Assembly (NCBI GenBank): GCA_030848705.1
Contig: CM061244.1
Coordinates: forward strand, 47,223,190-47,287,189
Direction of reading: 5' to 3'
DNA: 64,000 nt
DNA from: Heracleum sosnowskyi
Taxonomy: Eukaryota > Streptophyta > Magnoliopsida > Apiales > Apiaceae
In this document: positions 45,585 through 56,303 of the stretch, one piece after another
Layout of the letters: every line of letters starts with the position of its first letter
Numbering within the stretch: position 1 is the stretch's first letter
Notes under the pieces: generated by a model
The model's input: only the letters and a program-made list of their open reading frames with translations
Told to the model about the DNA's origin: nothing
The model's database searches: none
Position numbers and translations under genes: made by a program

Positions 45585-46916
45585 GGAGATTTCAAGAAAA
45601 GAAGAAAGTGAGAAAGTAGCTTTTTGCTTGAGGAAAAGTATTTTGCCTTGAGTTTTGTGAGAGTGATATGTCTGAGTAACTGGAGAATAAATATGGGTTT
45701 CTCAAACGTTTGCTCAAAAAGTGGAGTTAAAGGACGTGTCTTAACCCACTCTCTTAACACGTGAGTTACTGCCCGTTATTCACTGTCAATCGTGGGGTGA
45801 ATATCCAATTACAACGGTCCACTATTGTTGACAGTAACCTGTGCGCTAGAAACAATCTGTCAGTAAGAAGTGGTGGTGATAGTAGGTTTTGCGCGACAGC
45901 AACTATTGCGCAAAAACTTGCTGTCACCGTTAAGCATATGAATGACAGTGTCCTTTACAAGTCTTGACAGAAAGTCTTTTCCTGCTGTCAAGAAGGTTGC
46001 TGTCAAGAAACACATGACAGTATCCTTCTTAACGACAGTAACTTCGATTAGGAAATGGTTCTGTCATGAACTTATTAGAATGCTTGATTCATACACTTAA
46101 CTAAATATTGACAAATTATTGATTTAGCAATGTAATCTTTTGAACACAGATATTAAGCAATTAACACAGACAAATCATAAACTCAATAACCACATAAACA
46201 GGAACTTTTATTATTATTAATAAAATCATTAAAATTGAACATTGAGTACATCATTCTATGATTTTATCAACTAGTTCTAAGACTTCTTCCTTAATCTCTT
46301 CTTCAGAGTGGCCTTCTTTTTCAAGAAGTGCCTGAAGCTCCTTCTCTTCTTCCACAGCCTTGGCTTCTTCTTCCTTAGCCTTGGCCTCCTTTTCCTCGTC
46401 TATCTCATCCATGGCGTCCAACAACATTTCAAAGAGCTCGTCGATCTCTTCATTGTCGGGTTCACTATCACACTTCTTTAGACCAACTTCAATTCCTACT
46501 TTGTTTTCCATTATTTACTTTAAAACTGAGAGCAGACTGGTGAAACCTAAGGTTAATTTATAGGCAAAACCGTCTAAGGATTAAAGTCTAATGGTCAACA
46601 GTTAGAGTACCCATACAACTACCACAAAAGTAATTAATGGTCGTGTCCTCCTTTAATCCTACAGATTAATGCAAAAGAGTGTGAAAGTCCAATGGAACAG
46701 ATTTTTAACTCTCAAACTTAACAGATAACCACATTAAAGTCATACACGGTTTAAAAGTATGAGACTGGCACAAAAATACTGACATGAGAAGTCAAATCAA
46801 CACATGCTGTCACATAACAGACATAAACCAAGTAGACAGTAACTTCTCTTGACAGCAGGTTTGAAGTTGCTGTCATGAGCTTCAATAAGAATTGAAAATT
46901 TAGAAACCTTAGTAAA
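45585..46916 (-). other. S4 spacer between pol and post-pol ORF
   Basis: 1.33 kb. It holds about a dozen copies of the GACAGTAAC/GACAGCAAC motif in 45784-46055 and the 86-codon ORF at 46251-46511. S2 has a spacer of 1.55 kb at the same point. A promoter for a separate post-pol transcript could lie here, but I cannot point to one. Confidence 0.55.
46251..46511 (-). CDS. S4: small acidic coiled-coil ORF between pol and post-pol ORF
   Basis: 86 codons from MENKVGIEVG in a good start context (ATAATGG). The product is very acidic, almost wholly helical and coiled-coil-like (EEIDELFEMLLDAMDEI, KAKEEEAKAVEEEKELQALL), with no known domain. The frame is intact although the large ORFs around it are damaged. 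I see no equivalent in the S2 spacer. It could be an accessory protein, or a chance frame in purine-rich DNA. Confidence 0.45.
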   Translation of the reverse strand: MENKVGIEVGLKKCDSEPDNEEIDELFEMLLDAMDEIDEEKEAKAKEEEAKAVEEEKELQALLEKEGHSEEEIKEEVLELVDKIIE

Positions 46917-49900
46917 TTAACATACCAGATTCAGCATTCCCAATTCACTTACCAACCTGTTGAAGGTTGCTTCATCCAATGGCTTAGTGAAGATGTCAGC
47001 AAGTTGCTTGTCAGTTGGGACATAAATCAGCTTCACAGTTCCTTGTTCAACATGCTCTCTGATAAAGTGATGTCTTATATCAATGTGCTTTGTCCTAGAG
47101 TGTTGAACCGGATTGTCTGAGATGGCTATGGCACTAGTGTTGTCACAGTAAATAGGAATTTCTCTTAACACTAGACCATAATCTAGAAGTTGACTTTTCA
47201 TCCATAGAATTTGTGCACAGCAACTGCCTGCAGCAATGTACTCAGCTTCTGCAGTTGAGGTAGAAACTGAATGCTGCTTCTTGCTAAACCATGAGACCAA
47301 TCTTCCACCAAGAAATTGACAGCTACCAGTAGTACTCTTTCTGTCAATCTTGCATCCAGCATAGTCTGAGTCTGAGTAACCAATTAGATCAAATCCAGTA
47401 TTCTTAGGATACCAAAGGCCTAGGTTAGGAGTGCCTTTTAAGTATCTAAAGATTCTCTTGATGGCTACCAAGTGTGACTCCTTTGGATCACTTTGAAACC
47501 TTGCACAAAGACATGTAGCAAACATGATATCAGGTCTGCTAGCAGTTAGGTATAGGAGGGATCCTACCATGCCTCTATAAGTGCTTGAGTCAACTTTCTT
47601 TCCTTTAGGATCAAGATCCAGACTAGTTGCTGTGGACATTGGTGTTCTTGCAGGAGATGAATCTTCCAAGTTGAACTTTTTGAGAAGTTCCTTGATATAC
47701 TTAGCTTGACTTATGAAGATTCCATCAGTTTGTTGAAGAATTTGTAACCCTAGAAAGAATGACAATTCTCCCATCATGCTCATCTCATATTTGTTACTCA
47801 TGAGATGGGAAAACTTCTCACACAGCTTCTCATTTGTAGAACCAAAAATGATATCATCCACATAGATTTGTACCAGAATGATGTCCTTGCCATGATGCTT
47901 GTAGAAAAGTGTCTTGTCCACAACTCCTCTGGTAAACTGGTTTTCCAGAAGAAAGGTGGAAAGTGTGTCATACCATGCCCTGGGTGCTTGCTTTAGTCCA
48001 TACAAAGCTTTGAAGAGTTTGTACACAAAGTTATGCATGTTAGCATCCTCAAACCCTGGTGGCTGTTCCACATACACTTCTTCTTCCAGCTCTCCATTTA
48101 GAAAGGCACTTTTGACATCCATCTGAAATACTTTGAAGTTGCAGTGTGCAGCATAAGCTAGAAAGATTCTTATAGCTTCAAGTCTGGCAACAGGAGCAAA
48201 TGTCTCATCATAATCTATTCCCTCCTGTTGACAGTAACCTTTAGCCACTAGCCTTGCTTTGTTCCTTGTCACCAATCCATTTTCATCAAGTTTGTTTCTG
48301 AAAACCCATTTGGTCTCAATAACTGACTTTCCCTTAGGTCTTGGAACCAATTTCCATACATTGTTTCTTTCAAACTGATTTAGCTCTTCTTGCATGGCTA
48401 TCACCCAGTCAGAATCCAACAATGCTTCATCAATTGTCTTGGGTTCCATTTGTGACAGGAAGCATGAGAACATGCTGTCAGCAGAGACTTTGTTCCTTGT
48501 CCTCACTCCAGAATTAGGATCACCAATTATAAGGTCATTTGTGTGATCCTTGGTCCACCTGGTGATTCTGGGCAAGCTACTTGATTGAACAGGAACATTT
48601 GCTTCAGCTTGTTGAGTTGAATGCTCATCAATACCATTGTCTCCACCATGTTCTTCATTGTCTCCAGTGTCAACACTGTTCTGAATGTTAGATGTTATGG
48701 TGTGTGATTGAGCTGGAGTTTGATTGACAGTAGTGGTGTTGACAGCATCTTTGTCAACTTCAACAATTTGGGTGAAGCTAGGTTCTTCATCTACAATCTC
48801 CTCAGCTTCCAGGTATCCTTGATTCTCAAATCTGAATGCCTGCATCTTTCCTTCTTCATGCAGTCCTGGAAACTTGGTTTCATCAAATGTGACATTAACA
48901 CTTTCTTCAATAATCCTGTGTTCCATAACATAAACTCTGTAGGCAATCCTTTCTGTGCTGTAACCCATGAATAATCCTTCAAAAGCCTTGGTGTCAAATT
49001 TTCCTTTCTTCTCATGGTTGTCTTTCATCATAAAGCATTTGCTCCCAAACACATGAAAATATTTGACAGTAGGTTTCTTTCCAGTTAACAGACAGTAAGG
49101 TGTACTTGCATGAGTTTTGTTGATCATGGTTCTGTTCTGAGTATAACAGGCTGTGTTGATAGCTTCAGCCCAGAAATATGTTGGCAACTTAGCATCATGC
49201 AACATAGTTCTAGCTGCTTCAATGAGAGTCCTGTTCTTTCTTTCTACAACTCCATTCTGCTGTGGAGTTCTTGCAGCAGAGAATTGTTGTACAATTCCTT
49301 CATCTTTACAGAAATTTCCAAGTGTGGCATTTCTGAATTCTGTACCATTGTCACTCCTCAAGATTTGAACTTTTGAGTTTGGGGTTCTATCAAGAACTCT
49401 GACTTGATCAATAATCACTTGAGCAGCTTCATCTTTGGATTCAAGAAATTTCACCCAAGTGTACCTTGAGTAATCATCCACCATTACTAAGGCATACCTC
49501 TTTCTGGCCATTGATGGTACATTGACTGGTCCAAAGAGGTCCATGTGAATTAACTTGAGTGCTTCTGTGTTGGTGTTTACTTGCTTGGACTTGTGCACAG
49601 CTCTTCTCAGTTTGCCCATTTGACAATCTTCACATAGTCCTTCTTGACAGAATTCCTGTTGGGGCAAACCTCTCACTAACTCCTTCTTCATCAGAATATT
49701 CATTGTCTTGAAGTTGAGATGTGAGAGCTTCCTGTGCCAAAGCATACTGTCACCAACAGTAGCTTTACTGTAAAAACAATAAACTTTATCCTTCTTTGTT
49801 GAGCTTAGATCAGCAACAAACAAGCTTCCTTTTCTGACCCCTTTTAGAGAGAGGCTTCCATCCTTCTTGTGATAGATGTTGCACACCATCATGTCAAAGT

Positions 49901-50165
49901 CAACCTTAAATCCTCTGTCACTGAATTGGCTGACACTGAGTAGGTTGTGCTTCAATCCATCCACAAGAGCAATATCTTCAATGACAACATTTCCAATTTC
50001 CAGACAGCCATATCCCACTGTGTAACCCTTGCTGTTGTCTCCAAAGGTTATGATTGGGCCAGCTTTCTCTACATAATGTGATAGCAGGGCTTTATCACCT
50101 GTCATGTGTCTTGAGCAATCACTGTCAATTATCCACATGACCTGATTTTTCTTCTTACCCTGCAA
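46917..50165 (-). CDS. S4: copia-type pol (protease, integrase, RT, RNase H)
   Basis: 1082 codons without interruption, beginning TTG CAG. Protease: IIDSDCSRHMTGD at residues 12-24; the usual DSG is DSD, which should impair it. Integrase: His pair in WHRKLSHL (144-149), Cys pair in LCEDCQ, then D199 (MDLFGP), D272 (SDNGTEF) and E308 (VVERK), spaced D-35-E. RT: FQMDVKSAFLNG and YVDDIIFG (about 769). RNase H: YSDSDYAGC, TAEAEYIAA, YCDNTSA, ending ADIFTKPLDEATF. Domain order is Ty1/copia. Apart from the protease change, all catalytic motifs I looked for are present. Expression relative to gag must cross a stop (see 50166-50245). Confidence 0.9.
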   Translation of the reverse strand: MQGKKKNQVMWIIDSDCSRHMTGDKALLSHYVEKAGPIITFGDNSKGYTVGYGCLEIGNVVIEDIALVDGLKHNLLSVSQFSDRGFKVDFDMMVCNIYHKKDGSLSLKGVRKGSLFVADLSSTKKDKVYCFYSKATVGDSMLWHRKLSHLNFKTMNILMKKELVRGLPQQEFCQEGLCEDCQMGKLRRAVHKSKQVNTNTEALKLIHMDLFGPVNVPSMARKRYALVMVDDYSRYTWVKFLESKDEAAQVIIDQVRVLDRTPNSKVQILRSDNGTEFRNATLGNFCKDEGIVQQFSAARTPQQNGVVERKNRTLIEAARTMLHDAKLPTYFWAEAINTACYTQNRTMINKTHASTPYCLLTGKKPTVKYFHVFGSKCFMMKDNHEKKGKFDTKAFEGLFMGYSTERIAYRVYVMEHRIIEESVNVTFDETKFPGLHEEGKMQAFRFENQGYLEAEEIVDEEPSFTQIVEVDKDAVNTTTVNQTPAQSHTITSNIQNSVDTGDNEEHGGDNGIDEHSTQQAEANVPVQSSSLPRITRWTKDHTNDLIIGDPNSGVRTRNKVSADSMFSCFLSQMEPKTIDEALLDSDWVIAMQEELNQFERNNVWKLVPRPKGKSVIETKWVFRNKLDENGLVTRNKARLVAKGYCQQEGIDYDETFAPVARLEAIRIFLAYAAHCNFKVFQMDVKSAFLNGELEEEVYVEQPPGFEDANMHNFVYKLFKALYGLKQAPRAWYDTLSTFLLENQFTRGVVDKTLFYKHHGKDIILVQIYVDDIIFGSTNEKLCEKFSHLMSNKYEMSMMGELSFFLGLQILQQTDGIFISQAKYIKELLKKFNLEDSSPARTPMSTATSLDLDPKGKKVDSSTYRGMVGSLLYLTASRPDIMFATCLCARFQSDPKESHLVAIKRIFRYLKGTPNLGLWYPKNTGFDLIGYSDSDYAGCKIDRKSTTGSCQFLGGRLVSWFSKKQHSVSTSTAEAEYIAAGSCCAQILWMKSQLLDYGLVLREIPIYCDNTSAIAISDNPVQHSRTKHIDIRHHFIREHVEQGTVKLIYVPTDKQLADIFTKPLDEATFNRLVSELGMLNLVC

Positions 50166-50245
50166 AACAGAATGTTTCTAAGTTGCATATGGTACCCAAT
50201 CTTTGTTGGGTCCTGCAGTTTTAGTGTTTCCTGAGTTTCTTTCAG
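50166..50245 (-). promoter_or_regulatory. S4 gag/pol junction: stop codon followed by TTGCAGGG
   Basis: In the pol frame the 80 bases before pol read through a gag-like WVPYAT to a TAG. Twenty bases later comes TTCTGTTTTGCAGGG, a strong-looking 3' splice site at which the pol frame opens. S2 has the same arrangement (TAA, 18 bases, TTGCAGGG). Splicing, stop readthrough or frameshifting could each explain it. Confidence 0.4.
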
Positions 50246-52781
50246 TCACAGAAGTTTCTCCTGTTTGAATTCTCTTTTCACCCACTTAGGTTTAGAATTG
50301 GACTTGGTCCTTTTCTTAGTGGATGAAGCCTTTTTGCTGTTGCCAGCAGGCTCAGAAGTCTCAACAGTGTTTAGGTATGAGCATTTTTCAGTAGAGAGAA
50401 CAGGTAAGTTAAAGCATGTACTCATGGCAGTGATTTTGCATGGCATACAATCAATGTTATTACAGACACTCATAGTTCTATGCATAAGGGGGGTTCTGTG
50501 TAAGTTACCATTGAGTTCAGTTGCATTGATCTTATCCTCAATTGGTTTCTTACAAACATGTGTTAAGTGATGTGTAGATCCACAGTTATTGCATAGTTTC
50601 CTAGAAGCACCTCCAACATTAGTGTATCCATTTCCTTTATTGACACCTACCTTACCATTCCTGTTTCTAGACTTGGGAGTTACTGGATTGACAGTATGTT
50701 CAGAAGTTGCTGTCGAACTATCCTTGACAGTATCTTTTATTCCTACTGTCTTGACAGAAGGTTTGAGAGTTACTGTCTTGGAATCATTCTTGACAGTATC
50801 TTTGAAAGATTCTGTCTTGCCAATCGTGACAGCATCCTTTGAACTTACTGTCTGATTGCTTGGTAAGTTTACTGTCTTGGGGATTGTGACAGTATCCTTT
50901 CCTTCCTTGAATGTGCTGTCAACACCTTCATCCTCATCAATAATTTCTTGTTTGATGAGCATGGCTTCTTCATCAAACTCAATTTCAGCAGCTTTGAAAA
51001 TAGGAGTTTTAACTTTCTTGAGAATGGTGGGTTTGACAGCAGCTATTCCAGGACAATCTTGAATCACAGTTTCCTTTCCAGGTCTTCTACCATAAGAAAA
51101 ACCTATACCAACAGACTGATTTTCTGTATGCTTATCATTGTAATCCTGAACTATCTTTGATGAGTTTCTATAGGCCTTAATCTTAAATTCATTTTCAGCA
51201 ATCTCATTCCTCAGGAATTCCTCAACCTCCTTAGCACATTTTAATTCATTTTTAAGTTTAGCATTCTCTTGAGCTAAAGAGCCTAGTGAACTGGTTTTGA
51301 GAAAAAGAGAATCATTTTCAGACTGAAGTGTTTCATTTAGCTTACTTAGTCTAGAGATTTCCTCATTAGCAGCAGATAAGCTAGTATAGACATTGAACAT
51401 TTCAGCACTTAAGTCTTTAATGGTTTTCTTATACTCATCAGTAGACATATCAAGTAAGACAAGTGAAGGTACCTGACTTGAAGGTGTTGATGCTACCTCA
51501 TCAGTGCTAGCCATGAGAGCTAGGTTAACATATTCTTCCTCTTCTTCATCATCAGAATCATCCCAACACTTTCCTTCAGCCACATAGGCTCTACCTTGAT
51601 TTTTCTTAGAGTATCCACCAGTTCCTTTCTCATATCTTTGAACCTGTTTGGGTCTTTTGCATTCAGTAGCAAAATGACCAGGTTCTCCACAGTTGTAACA
51701 TTTGAACTTTGATCTATCCACAAATCCAGTTTTGTATCCTCCTTTGGTTGAACTTCCCACAGCAGCCTTTGATGAGCTTCCTTTGCTGAACTTGGATGCT
51801 TGGCCTTGAGGCTTGTATGACCTATCCTTCTTGAACCTAAAGTTCTTGAACTTCTTGGCCATGTAAGCCATAGTAGGGTTGTCCATGCTTTCCAGTTCCT
51901 CCATTGTGTAGAAGTCTTCATCTTCCACATCTTTAAGCTGTAGTACCACTTTCTCATCATCTTCAACCACCTCTTCTATCTTCAAGGTTTGTGTTGGGGT
52001 TGATTGTGTGATCTGTAGTACTTCACTTGGCTGTGTGATCCTTGGCACATGTGCTACTAGGGCACTTGACATATTAGCCATCTTGTTCCTTGTTCCACTT
52101 TGTATGGCTCTCTTTTGAAAGAGTTCGAGTTCATAAGATTTCAGAATACCATAAAGTGTCTCAAAGGTTATAGTGTTGAGATCTCTTCCTTCTCGTATGG
52201 CTGTTGTCTTGTGTTCAAGGTGATCAGGCAGTATGAGCAGGAACTTGACATTTAATTCTTTTCTGTCATAGTACTTGCCATGTATCTGTAATTCAGTTAA
52301 GAGCTTACTGAACCTTTCGAACATGGAGGTTAAGTCTTCACCAGGCTTGGCCATGAATGCCTCATATTGAGATATTAGAATTTGCCTTTGGTTGCCCTTA
52401 ACCTCTTCACTTCCTTCACAGAGTAAGGCTAACCTGATCCACATCTCCTTGGCTGATGTGCAGCTTATTACACTTCCACACATGGCTTTATCCAGCGTGA
52501 GAGAATCGAGCAAGATAAGTTGCAAATGATCATCTAGCACCATTTTCTCCTTTTCAGGTTCCAAGATTTCTGAGGGATCTTTGGGAACCCAATGTGCAAG
52601 AATAATCTCACCATTTACTGTTGTGGCTTCAATTTCCTTTCTTGGAATGAAAAGGACCATTCTCGAGTATACCTGGGTATAGTGGATTTGCAGCTTTGAT
52701 AAACAACAAGATTTTTCTTTTCCAAATGCTGTAGTTCTCTTTATCAAAAGCTGGGATCTTGATACTGTTTGATTTCTGCAT
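50246..52781 (-). pseudogene. S4: copia-type gag, frameshifted
   Basis: The best start is ATG at 52779-52781, about 38 bases from the primer site (MQKSNSIKIPAFDKENYSIW, typical copia gag opening). A one-base shift near 52649-52658 breaks the frame at about codon 43. The remainder is open from 52747 in another frame (833 codons). It has the gag core (SAKEMWIRLALLCEG, LLTELQIHGKYYDRKELNVKFL), one CCHC knuckle (CYNCGEPGHFATEC), a coiled-coil-like segment and a Thr-Val repeat (KDTV, KDAV) coded by the family motif at 50690-50920. It ends with a second zinc-like cluster. A two-base GA insertion near 50275 shifts the end of gag. Confidence 0.85.
50690..50920 (-). repeat. GACAGTATCTTT-type motif array in S4 gag
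   Basis: About ten copies of the S4 family motif within coding sequence, giving a spaced (K)DTV/TV repeat in the protein. Confidence 0.8.
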
Positions 52782-52818
52782 TTTCTCCGGGATCTCAGAT
52801 ATGTATGTTAATCTGAAA

Positions 52819-52830
52819 GCTCTGATACCA
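52819..52830 (-). other. S4 primer-binding site
   Basis: The minus strand reads TGGTATCAGAGC, two bases after the LTR end; complementary to initiator tRNA-Met. Confidence 0.9.
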
Positions 52831-52832
52831 GT

Positions 52833-53891
52833 TGTTAGTCCTTGTGTATTGCAGAAGGGGGGGGGGGGATGAATGCAATACTGATAAAATTCAATCTAAA
52901 TTTCAACAACTCAAATCAAGATTAAACGTTATCAGCAATATATGCAATCACGAACAGTATTTAGTAAGAACAAGATTCACAAAATAAATGTTTTTTTTAT
53001 TTTGCAAAGTGTTGCTACAACCTCAAGAAAGAATTCTCGAGCTTCGGGTTTTCTTCAAAGACACTTGCTTGTCTTCGTTTCTATTCTAGAATGAGTTGAT
53101 AGAAGGTATAGGACTAACCCTATCACTATCAGTCACGGGTTTGTGAAGCTGCTGTCACTGTCAAGTGGCAGCTTCTTACAGATTGTCTTACCCATGTGAC
53201 TTTCCTAAATTGCTAACATGTCAGATATACATTACAAAGAAAGCAACCTAGATTCATTCTATTTCCAGCTAAACCAATTCAGCAGATAAAGACTTGACCT
53301 TGCTCTTGAATTGATTCGCTTTTGATTTGTAGTGCCTTGAAGCTTCTGTCGTAGTCTTGCAGACTTGGTGCAGCTTAGGGATGCTGCATCACGCCTGTTT
53401 CTTGAACATTTAAACTGTCACGGGATTTGACTGAGAAAGATACCTAGCATAAGGATCTTTATTAAGACAGTTACTTTTGCCGCAAAGCTTGCTGTCACAG
53501 GAATGATCTTTTGGTGACAGTATGAGTTCCCCGCATAGAGTGCTGTCGAGGATCCCAAACTTGCTGTCGAGGGCAATAGTTGCTGTCGCGTAGTCTTCCG
53601 CCAATGTTGCTGTCAGAGTGAATATGCTGTCGTGACTTGCAACATTCTGTCTTCTTGTAATCTTACTGTCACAGCTTTAGGACAGTAACCTTTATTCATG
53701 TTGTCATCCAAAAAGCATTCTTTGAGGCTTGAACACATAAGTGAACTTCTTTCAAACAATACAACTAGAATAACATTACATACTGATTACAAGAACATAC
53801 TTTGGCTATGACAGTATGTTCTACTTAATTTAAAAAATTAAGTACAATCAAAGTTAAGATGTTTCTATGCTATCACCCATAAATCCCAACA
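52833..53891 (-). mobile_element. S4: 5' LTR
   Basis: 1059 bases. Compared base by base with 39443-40497 I find three substitutions, all transitions, and a longer G run (plus strand) near 52857. One of the three is inside a motif copy (CTGTCGAGG versus CTATCGAGG). Confidence 0.95.
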
Positions 53892-53896
53892 TTTTC
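53892..53896. other. S4 target-site duplication, right copy
   Basis: TTTTC, identical to 39438-39442. Confidence 0.95.
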
Positions 53897-54765
53897 CAGC
53901 ATACATGTTTGATAATTTGGAGCTTCACTTTCTGCCTTGTTGGCAGTCTTGCATCTTTCCAGGAGTTCAGCTTCCTTCTTATCAAGTTCTGACTGATATT
54001 GAGCGTATTGAGAAGAGTCAGGTCTTTTGCTTGGCTTGGGTTGCCCTTCCTCTGTGGGTTGGGTTTTCCTTTCTTCTATGGGTGAATCATCAAACTCATA
54101 GTACCAGTGATATGGTATAGGAGAAGCTGGTAAATCAGTTGAAATATCAGCATCATCAAAATCTGCAAAGTTGTAGCCAAATTTCTGATAGAATTCAGCA
54201 TCCCTATCAGCTTGATATTTCAGAATATGTTCCATAACAGACTCTGGAACATTTTCATAGCTCTCCAGCAACTCTACAATTCTTTCCAGGTAGAAGAAGT
54301 CAATTCTTCTTTAGCTAAGGTTGATATCCTACCACTGGTTGATGTGGAGACCATATTGAAATCCTTATCAACCTTGGTAGATCTTGATTCTTCCCACCAC
54401 AGAATGTACTCAGTGACCTCTTGATTTGCATCCATCTTGACCTCAACACTCTTGATTCCTCTAGATTGCATTTGTTGTATCTTAAGACTGTTGGGAGGAA
54501 TGGATTGAATTGGCTTCTTAAGATTCTTGCCAAATCCAGTGGCCTTTTCCTTTCCTGAGTACTTGTGCTTTCCTTCAGGTTTCTGTCTAGAAAACCATGC
54601 TCTTGCTTTGGCTTTCAGTCTTATGGGCTTGACAGTAGCTTTGGCTTCATCCTTGACAGAACCTTTCTTGACAGTACCTTTGTCGACAGTATCTTTCATG
54701 ACAGCATCTTCTATGACAGTATCCTTGTCGACAGTACCTTTGGTGACAGCATCTTTTTCTGCATT
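53897..54765 (-). pseudogene. S3: middle part of post-pol ORF, frameshifted, cut by S4 and G4
   Basis: Minus-strand reading frames 54274-54765 and 53897-54271 match the S4 post-pol ORF (WFSRQKPEGKHKYSGKEKA, LKYQADRDAEFYQKFGYNF). A one-base change near 54274-54300 separates them. The left end stops at the residue where 39442 resumes (after MLEN). The right end stops at the G4 LTR inside the Thr-Val repeat, which again carries the GACAGTA motif. Confidence 0.9.
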
Positions 54766-55419
54766 TGTAACAATTCTAAATTTCGACTTAAATATTTTAA
54801 TGAAACGTACATTTTATTGTTAGGTGTTTATTATGTGCAATAATTGTTATGTGCTTAGAATTGTGAATTATTCACTTTGTGAGTAATTAGTTAATTTCGT
54901 ATCTGGTTTCTAAATTTTATTTAAGTGCTCTGTAAATTTATTTAAGTCATATAATAATTATAATAAATTTAGAGTATGCTAAATTATTTAATTAAGTAGC
55001 ATAAAATATTTCTTAGCATTATTTATATTTTAATTTAGTTTTAAACTCATGATTTAAATTTTTATAGCCACTTCATTATTTTAATTAATTATTTTGAGAG
55101 ATGCTACACCTTCTAGATTATTTATTTTCAATAGGTAATTTATTTATTTACCTAGTGAATGGTAAGATTCTATTTAAAATTTATTTTTGGGATTTAAAAG
55201 ACATTTTATTTGATTATTCTTTGTAAATGTAATTTTATTTAACTAATCTACAAAAGTTATTTGTAGAATAATATTTCTATGGGATCTAGAAATGGGATTA
55301 TGAATTTACATGAAAGCCCTTGATTTTTATCATGTTAGTATTTTATTTAATTGGACATTTTTGTCATTTAATAATTAAATAACTAAAAAGTGTTTACTTT
55401 TACATTACTTTAACTCCCC

Positions 55420-55427
55420 TATAAAAA
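55420..55427 (+). promoter_or_regulatory. G4 LTR TATA box
   Basis: CTATAAAAACCCC, followed within 30-60 bases by a CTCTCTTCTTCTT-rich leader, typical of plant promoters. Confidence 0.65.
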
Positions 55428-56118
55428 CCCCTACCCACCCCCCATCGGCTCCCCAACCCGTTCTCTCTCTTCTTCTTCTTCTTCTCTCCCCAACACCCAT
55501 TTCTCTCTCTTGTTCTTCATCTCTTACAAAATCAAAACCACCATAACTTGTGTTTCTCTCACCCAAATTACAAGTGTGAGTAACCAAAACACTCCTCTCT
55601 CAAATCTCTACAACCCTCTTGTACTAATTTCGAGTTTTATCATGATTTCAAAATTTGGGATTTTTGGATTTAAGGGTCTTTATGCATAAAGCTTACATGC
55701 AAAGGTCGATTGTGTGTATTTAGGGTCATTCTCGATGAGACCCATTGTTTTGGGCTCATCCGAGAAGAAACCCGACCATGGCAATGATCCTTGTGAGCCA
55801 TGGTCTTGATTTTTGTGTTTAAAAGTTGAACTCAAGTTCATTTTGTTGATGCATGTCACTAATTTTATGATCCATGATGATTTTGATTAAAGTTTGTTAG
55901 TGGGTTTCGATTTTTATTTATTATGTATGTTGTATGTGATGTGGATAGTAAGAATTTGAAATATTATAAGTTGCATGTTAGTTTAAAAGAAAGTATGATT
56001 TTATTTTGTTTATAGATGTTAGTTGCAATTAAAACATTTGTTGTTTGAACTTTGCCTTGAGGTTGAAATGATTGTGGTTTGAAGGATGGGAGTTAAGGTG
56101 GAAGGAGGATAGTTAAAA

Positions 56119-56240
56119 AGAGAAAGAGAGGGAGAGAGAGGCCGGGAGAGAAAGAGGCCGAGAGAGGGAGACAGAGGCCGAGAGGGAGAGAGAGGCCGAG
56201 AGAGAGAGAGGCCGAGAGAGAGAGAGACAGGGAGAGAGAT
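56119..56240 (+). repeat. GA-rich repeat with GGCCGAGAG units
   Basis: Alternating GAGAGA runs punctuated by GGCCGAGAG or GGCCGGGAG at least five times. Confidence 0.85.
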
Positions 56241-56303
56241 GAAGTTAGAAGGGAAGGATTTGATTTAAAAACTTTGAGTTTGGAAGTGTGATTTTCAAGA
56301 TGT

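Larger units (their letters stand above)
39443..53891 (-). mobile_element. S4: complete SIRE-type copia retrotransposon, 14.4 kb
   Basis: Read on the minus strand: 5' LTR, tRNA-Met-like primer site, gag, pol (PR-INT-RT-RH), a 1.33 kb spacer with a small ORF, a very long post-pol ORF, polypurine tract and 3' LTR, flanked by TTTTC. The two LTRs differ by three substitutions and a G-run length (1055 and 1059 bases). At a commonly used plant rate of 1.3e-8 per site per year that is roughly 0.1 million years. It sits inside S3, an older member of its own family, in the same orientation. Confidence 0.95.

Noticed and set aside
52819..52830. tRNA gene because of TGGTATCAGAGC
   Set aside because: Only the complement of a tRNA 3' end; no cloverleaf around it. 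It is the primer site, as at 20810, 27402 and 58346.
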